Assembly: GCA_964415245.1 (NCBI GenBank)
Contig: CAYQAJ010000232.1
Span: 1 to 8,502, forward strand
Source: CAYQAJ01 sp964415245
GTDB taxonomy: Bacteria; Planctomycetota; Planctomycetia; Pirellulales; Pirellulaceae
Direction of reading: 5' to 3'
Length of the DNA: 8,502 bases
In this document: piece after piece, positions 1-5,360 of the stretch
Layout of the letters: every line of letters starts with the position of its first letter
How positions within the stretch are numbered: position 1 is the first letter of the stretch
Notes under the pieces: model-generated
Database searches by the model: none
What the model saw: the letters and a program-made list of their open reading frames with translations, nothing else
Told to the model about the DNA's origin: nothing
Position numbers and translations under genes: made by a program

Positions 1-129
1 GCCGAGGAAATACTCATCGGCTATGCCAAGTCGCCGGGCGAAAAGAGCGTGGCCACGTACGCCGAATTGCGGCGCGAGTTTCAATCGGCCGTAGCGGCGC
101 TGAGAAAGCGTGTGGCGAAGAAAAGGTAG
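1..129 (+). CDS. C-terminal end of an unrecognised protein (5' truncated by window edge)
   Basis: Frame 1 is open from the first base to a TAG at 127-129, giving 42 residues that begin AEEILIGYAKSPG and end in a basic tail, RKRVAKKR. Alternating hydrophobic and charged residues (ELRREFQSAVAALRKRV) suggest a final amphipathic helix. GC content matches the other genes and drops sharply just after the stop, which supports a real gene end. The fragment is too short to assign a family, and no function is proposed. It converges on the TrmH-like gene, with the mirrored heptamer repeat between the two stops. Confidence 0.6.
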   Translation, partial: AEEILIGYAKSPGEKSVATYAELRREFQSAVAALRKRVAKKR

Positions 130-142
130 GCTGGTGGTTGAA

Positions 143-310
143 ATTCCAAATTACAAATCACAAATAACAAATAACAAACAAATTCCAAAGGGTTAAATCC
201 CAAACTTCCAAACGGACCAGCGACGGCAAGCGCCCTCCGCGCTGGGTTTGGATATTGAGATTTGAGATTTGGTCATTGTTTGTGATTTGGGATTTGTGAT
301 TTGGAGCTTG
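143..310. repeat. Mirrored CAAATNN heptamer arrays forming a large imperfect inverted repeat
   Basis: On the plus strand, four 7-base units of the form CAAATNN run from 147 to 174, followed by a 4-base unit CAAA (175-178) and further units (179-185, then degenerate). On the minus strand, reading inward from 310, there are again four 7-base units (310-283), a CAAA (282-279), then more units down to 244. The two outer 32-base arms (147-178 and 279-310) are exactly equidistant from a centre near 228.5 and agree at 26 of 32 positions. The centre carries a GC-rich stem (208-222 with 240-251). The stretch is AT-rich against a GC-rich background and lies between two convergent genes. Its inner-right part also encodes the last residues and stop of the TrmH-like gene. 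Confidence 0.85.
208..251. terminator. Possible bidirectional terminator stem at the centre of the CAAAT element
   Basis: CCAAAC (208-213) and CCAGCG (217-222), separated by GGA, pair with CGCTGG (240-245) and GTTTGG (246-251). This gives 12 base pairs with a 3-base bulge and a 17-base loop. It sits between the ends of two convergent genes, where a terminator is expected. There is no clear U-run, and for the TrmH transcript the stem lies beyond the stop. The structure is seen in the sequence; the terminator role is inferred. Confidence 0.35.
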
Positions 311-1112
311 CCCCCGCAGAGCGTTGTCTCAACGCTTCGTAGAACATCGCGGCAGCGGCGGCCGACACGTTCAGGCTGTCGACCCGGCCATGCATCGGCA
401 GTCGCACTCGCGCGATGGCCCGATCGTGCCACTCGGCGGGCAGGCCCTCGTCTTCGCTGCCCAAAACGAGGGCCGTGGGGAGCGTGTAATCGATCTCCCA
501 GTAATCGCGATCGGCCTCGACGCACGCCGCCGTCACGTTCACCTTGAGCCCGTCGAGCCAGTCCATCGTTTCTCGGCTGGTGGCGGAGCACACCGGCAAC
601 GTGAAGATCGCGCCGAGACTGGCGCGAATCGCGTTGGGGTTGTAAAGGTCGGTGCCGCCGTCGGCCGCGACCACGGCGGAGAGGCCCGCTCCGTCGGCCG
701 TGCGAACGATGGCCCCCAGATTGCCCGGTTTTTCGATGCCCACCACCACGGCGATCAGGGGCGCATCGGGAAGCGCCAAATTGGCCAGTGTTCGCTGCGG
801 TGCGATCGCCACGGCCACAACGCCCTCGGCCCGCTGTCCGTATGCCATCCGCTCGCAGATGGCGGGCGTCACATCATAAACCCGCGCGGCGACCTGGGCA
901 GCCTCGCGAACTGTTTCGATCGCTTCACCCTCGTGGCACAAGTCATGGCACACGAACAGCTCGACGATTTCGATTCCTCCTTCCAGGGCGCGGCGCAGCT
1001 CGCGCACACCGTCGATGAGCAGTCGCCCGTGGCGGCGGCGATGGCGCCCGTTGCGAAGCTGGATCGCAGCCTTAACCTTGGGGTTCTTCAGACTCGTGAT
1101 GGATTCGGGCAT
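273..1112 (-). CDS. TrmH/SpoU-family RNA 2'-O-methyltransferase
   Basis: The 279-residue product carries an N-terminal SpoU substrate-binding region (about 5-100, starting ITSLKNPKVKAA) and a C-terminal SPOUT domain. All three SpoU motifs are visible: motif 1 GIEKPGNLGAIVRTADGAG (Asn131, Arg137), motif 2 LVLGSEDEGLP (215-225), and motif 3 VRLPMHGRVDSLNVS (236-250) followed by YEALRQ. Members of this family transfer a methyl group from SAM to the 2'-OH of a ribose in rRNA or tRNA through a trefoil-knot SAM site; this subgroup resembles RlmB/TsnR-type 23S rRNA enzymes, but the target base cannot be read from sequence. The start at 1112 fits the usual family N-terminus, although no Shine-Dalgarno is visible; the base-composition shift to repeat begins 4 bases upstream. 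The last nine or so residues (KSQIPNHKQ) are encoded by the CAAAT repeat, so the natural C-terminus was probably shorter. It lies downstream of a second methyltransferase gene on the same strand. Confidence 0.92.
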   Translation of the reverse strand: MPESITSLKNPKVKAAIQLRNGRHRRRHGRLLIDGVRELRRALEGGIEIVELFVCHDLCHEGEAIETVREAAQVAARVYDVTPAICERMAYGQRAEGVVAVAIAPQRTLANLALPDAPLIAVVVGIEKPGNLGAIVRTADGAGLSAVVAADGGTDLYNPNAIRASLGAIFTLPVCSATSRETMDWLDGLKVNVTAACVEADRDYWEIDYTLPTALVLGSEDEGLPAEWHDRAIARVRLPMHGRVDSLNVSAAAAAMFYEALRQRSAGASSKSQIPNHKQ

Positions 1113-1116
1113 GCGC

Positions 1117-1151
1117 AGTTAGTTTTCAGTTTTCGGTGTTCAGTTTTCAGT
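1117..1151. repeat. Heptamer array, family TTTCAGT (ACTGAAA on the minus strand)
   Basis: Five consecutive 7-base units fill 1117-1151: AGTTAGT, TTTCAGT, TTTCGGT, GTTCAGT and TTTCAGT. The phase is unbroken. The array starts 4 bases upstream of the TrmH-like start codon, so it forms that gene's immediate leader and may explain the missing Shine-Dalgarno. The same family recurs at 2366-2386 in the same orientation. Confidence 0.85.
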
Positions 1152-1160
1152 CGGAGGAGG

Positions 1161-1202
1161 TTGGTTGTTAGTCGTCGGTTGTTGGTTGTTGGTTGTCAGT
1201 CG
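1161..1202. repeat. Heptamer array, family TTGGTTG
   Basis: Six 7-base units in unbroken phase run from 1161: TTGGTTG, TTAGTCG, TCGGTTG, TTGGTTG, TTGGTTG and TCAGTCG. The array is separated from the TTTCAGT family by nine bases (CGGAGGAGG, 1152-1160) and is followed by about 24 bases of unclear periodicity (1203-1226). It lies in the same intergenic spacer between the two methyltransferase genes. Confidence 0.85.
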
Positions 1203-1226
1203 TCCGCCAGCTCCGCTTACCGCTTT

Positions 1227-1261
1227 CTGGCTCTGGACTCTCGACTCGACGCTCTTGACTC
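1227..1261. repeat. Heptamer array, family TGGACTC
   Basis: Five 7-base units all ending in CTC run in phase from 1227: CTGGCTC, TGGACTC, TCGACTC, GACGCTC and TTGACTC. The array stops 2 bases short of the stop codon of the COG1092 methyltransferase (1264-1266 on this strand). With the two preceding arrays it fills nearly the whole intergenic spacer. Confidence 0.8.
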
Positions 1262-1263
1262 GC

Positions 1264-2136
1264 TCACCCCAGCCAGCGCGCCACGACTCCGCTATCCAGC
1301 TTCCGGCCGTCGCGCGTGGTCAGCACAAGTGGCCGCGCGGTGATTTTGGCGCTTCGGGGTACGAGCGGCTTCAGCATCGCGCGCAGCCGCGGCGCGTCGA
1401 ACTCGGGCGTGTGAGCCGTCAGCAGCATGAATTGCGGTTGGCCGGCCGTCAAACGGGCGCAAGCGGCAAACAACGCCGGCAGGTCGTCGGCAAGTTTCCA
1501 CCGCTGCCCTTGGGGACCATGACCGTAGCTGGGCGGATCGAGCACAATTGCGTCATAGCGCGCGCCGCGCCGCTGTTGCCGCCGGGCGTAGATGGACGCG
1601 TCCTCGGCAATCCAGCGGATCGGCGCGTCGCCCAGTCCGGATAGCTCCGCGTTGCGCCGCGCCCAGGCGACAACGTTGCGGGCCGCGTCGACGTGCGTTA
1701 CTTCTGCCCCTGCGGCAGCGGCGGCCAAAGTCGCGCCTCCGGTGTAGGCGAACAGGTTCAGCACTTTCAGCGGCGCGCCGGCCTGGCGGACCCGGGCGGC
1801 CAGCCAGTCCCAGTTCTCGGCCTGCTCGGGAAACAGACCCACGTGGCCGAACGGCGTCGGTTGTAGCTCGAAGGCCAGGCTGCCGTGCGAAACGGTCCAG
1901 CGGTCCGGAAGCGCGTCGGCCGGCGACCAGCTTCCGCGTGCCTCGGTCTTGCGGCGACTGCGACCGTGTGCCGACGCGCGGTCGAACCGCACGTGGGCCG
2001 AATTCCACAGCGCCGGATTGGCGCATTCGACATTCTCCGCCGCCGGAGCCGGGCGATCGAGCACGTAGTCACCAAATCGTTCGAGCTTACTGCCCTGGCC
2101 GAAATCGAGCAGTTCATACTGATCGGCGGCGAACAT
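1264..2136 (-). CDS. COG1092-type class I SAM-dependent methyltransferase (RlmI-like, target unknown)
   Basis: The 290-residue product has a short N-terminal region with the family-typical YELLDFGQGSKLERFG (7-22), then HVGLFPEQAENWDWL (98-112), a Rossmann SAM-binding motif I VLNLFAYTGGATLAAAAAGAE (from 125), an acidic motif II ending in HVDAA (148-152) and the catalytic motif IV LDPPSYG (199-205). This is the arrangement of the RlmI/YwbD-like methyltransferase group, which includes rRNA cytosine-C5 methyltransferases. It has no visible N-terminal PUA domain as in RlmI, so the substrate (rRNA or another RNA) is open. The start at 2136 matches the family N-terminus, but no Shine-Dalgarno lies upstream; translation could be leaderless. 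It precedes the TrmH-like gene on the same strand with a 151-base repeat-filled spacer, so co-transcription is possible and would link two RNA modification functions. Confidence 0.88.
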   Translation of the reverse strand: MFAADQYELLDFGQGSKLERFGDYVLDRPAPAAENVECANPALWNSAHVRFDRASAHGRSRRKTEARGSWSPADALPDRWTVSHGSLAFELQPTPFGHVGLFPEQAENWDWLAARVRQAGAPLKVLNLFAYTGGATLAAAAAGAEVTHVDAARNVVAWARRNAELSGLGDAPIRWIAEDASIYARRQQRRGARYDAIVLDPPSYGHGPQGQRWKLADDLPALFAACARLTAGQPQFMLLTAHTPEFDAPRLRAMLKPLVPRSAKITARPLVLTTRDGRKLDSGVVARWLG

Positions 2137-2335
2137 AAACAGCTAGCGTCAGGGGTGCGGCTTCGATCGACGGTTGCGTCTGGGCCAGGGATTCTCCGCG
2201 TTGCCGTGCGGTATCCTGGCACAGGCCACCGGGGCGCGTCCAGCGGCATCAAGGCGCACGCGGCGACACTTTTCGTTCGCGTTCTCGCCGCCGTAAGTTG
2301 GATTGTTGGCGAGGCGGTCGGCATCTCAGTATTCG

Positions 2336-2364
2336 TTCGCCTACCGGCGCGGTATGGTTATAAG
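2336..2364 (+). promoter_or_regulatory. Possible sigma-70-like promoter for the LRR/PDZ gene
   Basis: TATAAG (2359-2364) matches five of six bases of the TATAAT -10 consensus. At a 17-base spacing the -35 position holds TTCGCC, matching only three of six. It would start transcription near 2371, inside the heptamer copy, about 47 bases before the chosen start codon. Planctomycete promoter rules are not well known to me, so this is weak. Confidence 0.25.
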
Positions 2365-2365
2365 T

Positions 2366-2386
2366 GTTCAGTTTTCGGTTTTCAGT
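2366..2386. repeat. Short heptamer copy, family TTTCAGT
   Basis: Three in-phase units, GTTCAGT, TTTCGGT and TTTCAGT, occupy this stretch, with AATCACT as a possible degenerate fourth. The middle-to-last units repeat the pattern of 1131-1151 and have the same orientation, so the family flanks the COG1092 methyltransferase gene on both sides. A GTG at 2364 overlaps the start of the copy and creates a spurious N-terminal extension of the downstream reading frame. Confidence 0.8.
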
Positions 2387-2417
2387 AATCACTCTCGGGG
2401 CGACTGACCAACGGCCC

Positions 2418-3590
2418 ATGCAGATGCGCCTGCCGATTGCCGCGCTCGTGATCGTCGCCGCGCTGGCGAAGGCGGCATTCTGCGCGCAGCCGCCAGCCGA
2501 TGAGCCGACGCCCGCTGCTCCGTCGCGCGACACCGTGTCCGCCGAACCTCCGACGCCGGAACAAATCGCCACCTGGATCACCGATCTCGACTCCGACCGC
2601 TTTGTGGTTCGCGAGACGGCCACCGACAGCCTGATTGATGCCGGGTCACCGGCCATCGCGCCGCTTGCCAAGGCCCTGCGCGGCGGCGGTTTGGAAGTGG
2701 CCACCCGCGGCGTTCACGTGCTCCGCGAGCTGGCGCTGTGCGACGACCCGGCCACCGAGCGGGCCGCGCTTGCGGCGCTGCAAGAAACGGCCGCCCTGCG
2801 AATAACCGCCGCAGCCCGCCGCGCCGCCGAAACGCTCGAGCAGATCGACGTCATTCACCGCGAGCGGGCCATCGCCGAGCTGGAGCGACTGGGCGCCCGA
2901 TTTCGACTGGTTGACAGCGACATACGGCTGCACCTGGTGCCGGGCGTGTGGACGCTGGAGATCGATTCCCGCTGGCAGGGAACGGCGGACGATCTGGTGC
3001 GTCTCCAATGGCTTACCGACGTTCGCCAGGTGATGTTCGACAGTCCCAACATCGACGCCGCGGCGCTGGCGCATCTTTCCGCGCTCGAAGGCGCCGTCTA
3101 CGTGGTCATCAAGCGAGCCAAAATCGACGACGATGCCCTCGCCTGTCTGGAGTCGCTGGAAAATCTACAGCAGGTGAGCATCGTTTACTGCCCGGTGACC
3201 GACGCCGCGGTCGACCGACTGGCACGGCTGAAGCGGTTGTCGGTGGTGAAGCTGTACGGGACCCGCGTCACCCAAACGGGGGCCGCGCGGCTGCAAAAGG
3301 CGCTGGCGAGTGCCAAGGTCGACTGGCGCAAAGGGGCGTTTCTGGGCGTCGGCGGCCAGGCGGCTGTCGGCGGCTGCACGATCGGGATCGTCCATCCGGG
3401 CAGCGCGGCCGAGGCGGCGGGCCTGCGGGTCGGCGACACGATCGTGCGCTACGACGACCGCGAGGTGACCGACTTCGATTCACTCACGGCGCTCATTTCG
3501 AATAACGCCCCGGGCGACGAAGTTGCAATCCAGTTTCTCCGCGACGGCCAAAAGCAGACCACCAAAGTGACCCTGGGCCAGTGGGAGTAG
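2418..3590 (+). CDS. Exported HEAT-like / leucine-rich-repeat / PDZ protein
   Basis: The 390-residue product starts with a signal peptide: MQMR, a hydrophobic stretch (5-21) and a probable type I cleavage after AFCA (about 23), then a Pro-rich linker. Residues 50-145 look like HEAT-type helical pairs (LDSDRFVVRETATDSLIDAGSPAIAPL). Residues 190-300 contain leucine-rich repeats with the spacing of L..L..L.YCPVTDAAVDRLA and KLYGTRVTQTGAARL. The last 85 residues form a PDZ domain (FLGVGG, then HPGSAAEAAGLRVGDTIVRYDD, to KVTLGQWE). No protease or other catalytic domain is present, so it is probably a binding or scaffold protein outside the cytoplasm; the partner is unknown. The start at 2418 is chosen because the signal peptide begins there; an in-frame GTG at 2364 would add 18 residues encoded largely by repeat DNA. 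A further ATG lies at 2424. A Shine-Dalgarno is weak. Confidence 0.85.
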   Translation: MQMRLPIAALVIVAALAKAAFCAQPPADEPTPAAPSRDTVSAEPPTPEQIATWITDLDSDRFVVRETATDSLIDAGSPAIAPLAKALRGGGLEVATRGVHVLRELALCDDPATERAALAALQETAALRITAAARRAAETLEQIDVIHRERAIAELERLGARFRLVDSDIRLHLVPGVWTLEIDSRWQGTADDLVRLQWLTDVRQVMFDSPNIDAAALAHLSALEGAVYVVIKRAKIDDDALACLESLENLQQVSIVYCPVTDAAVDRLARLKRLSVVKLYGTRVTQTGAARLQKALASAKVDWRKGAFLGVGGQAAVGGCTIGIVHPGSAAEAAGLRVGDTIVRYDDREVTDFDSLTALISNNAPGDEVAIQFLRDGQKQTTKVTLGQWE

Positions 3591-3618
3591 GGATTTGGAG
3601 GCTAGGGGGCGACCTGTC

Positions 3619-3668
3619 GGGGACTGGCTCACTTTGCCGAGTCCGCGAGGCAAAGGGTGCCTGTCCCC
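3619..3668. repeat. REP-like imperfect palindrome, possible bidirectional terminator
   Basis: The left arm (3619-3638, starting GGGGACTGGCTC) pairs with the right arm (3649-3668, ending GTGCCTGTCCCC) at 17 of 20 positions around a 10-base loop, GAGTCCGCGA. The mismatches fall at arm positions 7, 11 and 13. It lies between the stops of two convergent genes (3590 and 3707), where it could end both transcripts. From memory, hairpins with GGGGAC...GTCCCC ends recur in planctomycete genomes as REP-like elements; that is not verifiable here. No transposase is present nearby. Confidence 0.7.
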
Positions 3669-3706
3669 CTGGCTCAACGCGCGTCCAGCAACCAGCGGTC
3701 TTGGGA

Positions 3707-4885
3707 CTACCGGCTCTTGCTCGGCTGGGCGGATCGAGTGCGTTGGCGGCGAGGGGAGTGCGGCTTCGGTTTCTCGCCGGGGTCCTCGCGGTCGGCCTCT
3801 TCCTGATGGAGCGCCTCGCGCTTCGTGTCGCCTCGATCGAGCGCGGGCGCCTCATTCTCCGCCTCGTTTGTTTCGAGCTCGGGCGCTTCCGGCGGCGGGG
3901 CGAAGAAGTCGGTCGTGCGGTTCAAGAGCTCGACAAAGTGGCGAGCCACCGTGTAGTGGTTGCCGTCGTACCAGATGATCGGCGGCTCCCCCAGGGCATG
4001 CCACAGCGCTTCGGTGCAGGGGCGCGGAATCACCTCGTCGTCCTTGGCGTTGAGCATCAAAATGTGACGCCCGCGTACGTTGGCGGCATAGTTGACCGGA
4101 TCGATCAGCTTGACCACCTCGAAGAATTCCTCGGGCGTCTTGCCCTCGGCGATCCAGCGGCGGCGCACTTCCTCCAGGTCCTTCGATTCCCATCCGAGGC
4201 GGGGCATGTCGCCGCCCGCCAACAGCAGGCAAACGTTTTGCAATCGCGAATCGGCGCTGGCCGCCAGCGAGGCGGTAATGCCCCCCAGGCTGATGCCCAG
4301 CACGCCCAACTGATCGCCGTCGACGTGTTCGTTCTGCTGGAGCCAGGCGACGGCGCGGCGGATGTCGAGCACCGCCTGGGTCATGCTCTCGACCGTCTCG
4401 CGGGGATCCTTCGACACCATGCGGCGGCCGCTGCGCGGCTCGCGCCGTGGCCCGTAATGCGGCATCTTGAGAAACAGTGCGGCGACGCCGCGCTCGGCCA
4501 GCGCGGCGCAGCACAGTCGCGCGAGCGGAAAATCGCCGCCGAGAATGTGCAGCACAATGACGGCTGGCACCTTTTCGCCGTTGTCGCGCGCGGGGAGATA
4601 GAACTCGCAGTGTACGGTGTTGTTGCGCTCGAAGGGCGTGGTGACCGGCGAGGGGAAAGTGAGCTGCGAAACCTTGATTCCCGGCGCGAAATCGTCGAGC
4701 TGCTTCTCCCGGTATTCAAAGGTGTGTTCGTCCAGGCGCCAGTGCTCCGGGACCGAGGGTTCATCCTCGGTCGGCCTAAAGTGCACTTCGCCCTGCCGCA
4801 CGGTAGGTTCCTGTGAATACCCGACCAAGCAGCTTCCCATCGTGGTTTCGACGGCCGCCGTGATGAGGCACATCCATTGCTTCAT
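3707..4885 (-). CDS. Alpha/beta hydrolase, dienelactone hydrolase / acetyl-esterase-like, probably exported
   Basis: The 392-residue product (start at 4885) has an alpha/beta-hydrolase core. The nucleophile elbow is GISLGG (Ser199), the probable acid lies in LNAKDDEVIP (Asp282 or Asp283), and the histidine is in YDGNHYTV (His310). The oxyanion-hole region is VLHILGGDF (about 111-119). This order and spacing fit serine esterases of the dienelactone-hydrolase and acetyl-xylan-esterase groups; the substrate is not known. The N-terminus (MKQWMCLITAAVETTMGSCLVGYSQ) looks like a weak signal sequence. Residues from about 330 to the end are an unusual tail rich in Pro, Glu, Lys and Arg, outside the hydrolase fold. 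A second in-frame ATG at 4942 would add 19 residues; 4885 is preferred because a GGGAG lies 8 bases upstream of it. It is transcribed divergently from the GDP-mannose dehydratase gene and converges on the LRR/PDZ gene. Confidence 0.87.
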   Translation of the reverse strand: MKQWMCLITAAVETTMGSCLVGYSQEPTVRQGEVHFRPTEDEPSVPEHWRLDEHTFEYREKQLDDFAPGIKVSQLTFPSPVTTPFERNNTVHCEFYLPARDNGEKVPAVIVLHILGGDFPLARLCCAALAERGVAALFLKMPHYGPRREPRSGRRMVSKDPRETVESMTQAVLDIRRAVAWLQQNEHVDGDQLGVLGISLGGITASLAASADSRLQNVCLLLAGGDMPRLGWESKDLEEVRRRWIAEGKTPEEFFEVVKLIDPVNYAANVRGRHILMLNAKDDEVIPRPCTEALWHALGEPPIIWYDGNHYTVARHFVELLNRTTDFFAPPPEAPELETNEAENEAPALDRGDTKREALHQEEADREDPGEKPKPHSPRRQRTRSAQPSKSR

Positions 4886-4893
4886 AAACAGCG

Positions 4894-4898
4894 CTCCC
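4894..4898 (-). promoter_or_regulatory. Ribosome binding site deciding the hydrolase start
   Basis: On the minus strand GGGAG lies 8 bases before the ATG at 4885. The competing ATG at 4942 has AAGGA (4954-4958) at an 11-base spacing, which is longer than usual. The choice favours 4885, but both starts may be used. Confidence 0.45.
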
Positions 4899-5002
4899 AA
4901 CCAGTTCCGCGGGCCTCGGGTTCGTGACAATGTGCTGAACATTCTAATGAACGTCCTTCGCCTGCGGTGCCATTCAGGCAGCGAATGCAGACATTTTTTC
5001 AG

Positions 5003-5031
5003 GTTTTACGCGAGAGGCGCACGAGACACAA
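5003..5031 (-). promoter_or_regulatory. Possible sigma-70-like promoter for the hydrolase
   Basis: Reading the minus strand, TTGTGT (5031-5026) and TAAAAC (5008-5003) are separated by 17 bases. They match three and four of six consensus bases respectively. The AT-rich patch at 4991-5008 is the only one in this spacer. Weak evidence. Confidence 0.22.
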
Positions 5032-5216
5032 CTCCATTGGTTAGCCGTACATCTTAGACAATCTGCGCACTCTGCGCAAGTGAGAATCTCTGGGATGAGA
5101 ATGCGGCTTTGCCTCTTCTCGCGGCACTTGCTTCGCTCGACCGTTGGGGCGACGCGGCGGTCGCCAACGAACTGGCGAAGGCCGAAACTGGAACTTGCAC
5201 GCGATCTCGATCGCTA

Positions 5217-5251
5217 TTGGGCGACTCTCTGCATCGCGGCTATGATGCCGC
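5217..5251 (+). promoter_or_regulatory. Possible promoter for the GDP-mannose dehydratase gene, -10 inside a palindrome
   Basis: TTGGGC (5217-5222) and TATGAT (5241-5246) are 18 bases apart; the -10 matches five of six consensus bases and the -35 only three. TATGAT is flanked by a perfect 5-base inverted repeat, GCGGC (5236-5240) and GCCGC (5247-5251), a shape expected for an operator overlapping a promoter. Position is about 125 bases before the start codon. Confidence 0.3.
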
Positions 5252-5280
5252 ATTGCTGCGGTAACCACGCCGCCGAAAGC

Positions 5281-5330
5281 CACGCGGTCGCCGCGGCGCG
5301 ATTGCCATGCGGTTGCCGCGCAACAATTGT
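5281..5330. repeat. Imperfect 25-base tandem duplication upstream of the dehydratase
   Basis: The unit at 5281-5305 (starting CACGCGGTCGCCGCG) and that at 5306-5330 (starting CATGCGGTTGCCGCG) agree at 18 of 25 positions, 13 of the first 15. A degenerate GCGGT...CC unit also lies about 26 bases further upstream (5255-5266). It could be a repeated protein-binding site or a chance duplication in GC-rich DNA. Confidence 0.4.
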
Positions 5331-5353
5331 GATGCACGCCGCTTACGCCAACC

Positions 5354-5360
5354 AAGGAGG
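5354..5360 (+). promoter_or_regulatory. Strong Shine-Dalgarno deciding the GDP-mannose dehydratase start
   Basis: AAGGAGG lies 10 bases before the ATG at 5371. No comparable site precedes the in-frame ATGs upstream, including those at 5080 and 5332, and the NAD(P)-binding strand begins at once after 5371, so this start is clear. Confidence 0.8.

Larger units (their letters stand above)
2137..2417. other. Divergent intergenic spacer between the methyltransferase and the LRR/PDZ gene
   Basis: These 281 bases separate two divergently transcribed genes and should hold both promoters. Open frames here lack any recognisable protein character. Visible content is a weak promoter-like -10 (TATAAG, 2359-2364) on the plus strand and a three-unit copy of the TTTCAGT heptamer family (2366-2386). 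No clear promoter was found for the minus-strand gene. Confidence 0.6.

Noticed and set aside
143..310. CRISPR array as an explanation of the AT-rich repeats
   Set aside because: The units are 7 bases long with no spacers, and the two arms are inverted relative to each other; no cas gene is near.
1165..1264. Small protein starting in the TTGGTTG array (MLVVGCWLLVV...), resembling a membrane segment
   Set aside because: The hydrophobic look comes from translating TTGGTTG heptamers; the rest is antisense to the methyltransferase gene.
324..1343. A 339-codon plus-strand open frame across the TrmH-like gene and into the heptamer array
   Set aside because: Antisense to all three SpoU motifs and passes through intergenic repeat DNA; no protein character.
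2137..2360. tRNA or structured RNA in the divergent spacer
   Set aside because: No cloverleaf, T-loop (GGTTCRA) or CCA-type end was found; the complementarity seen is ordinary for GC-rich DNA.
3581..4816. A 411-codon plus-strand open frame across the hydrolase gene
   Set aside because: It is the antisense of the hydrolase, whose catalytic triad is readable on the other strand; the plus-strand product shows no domain.
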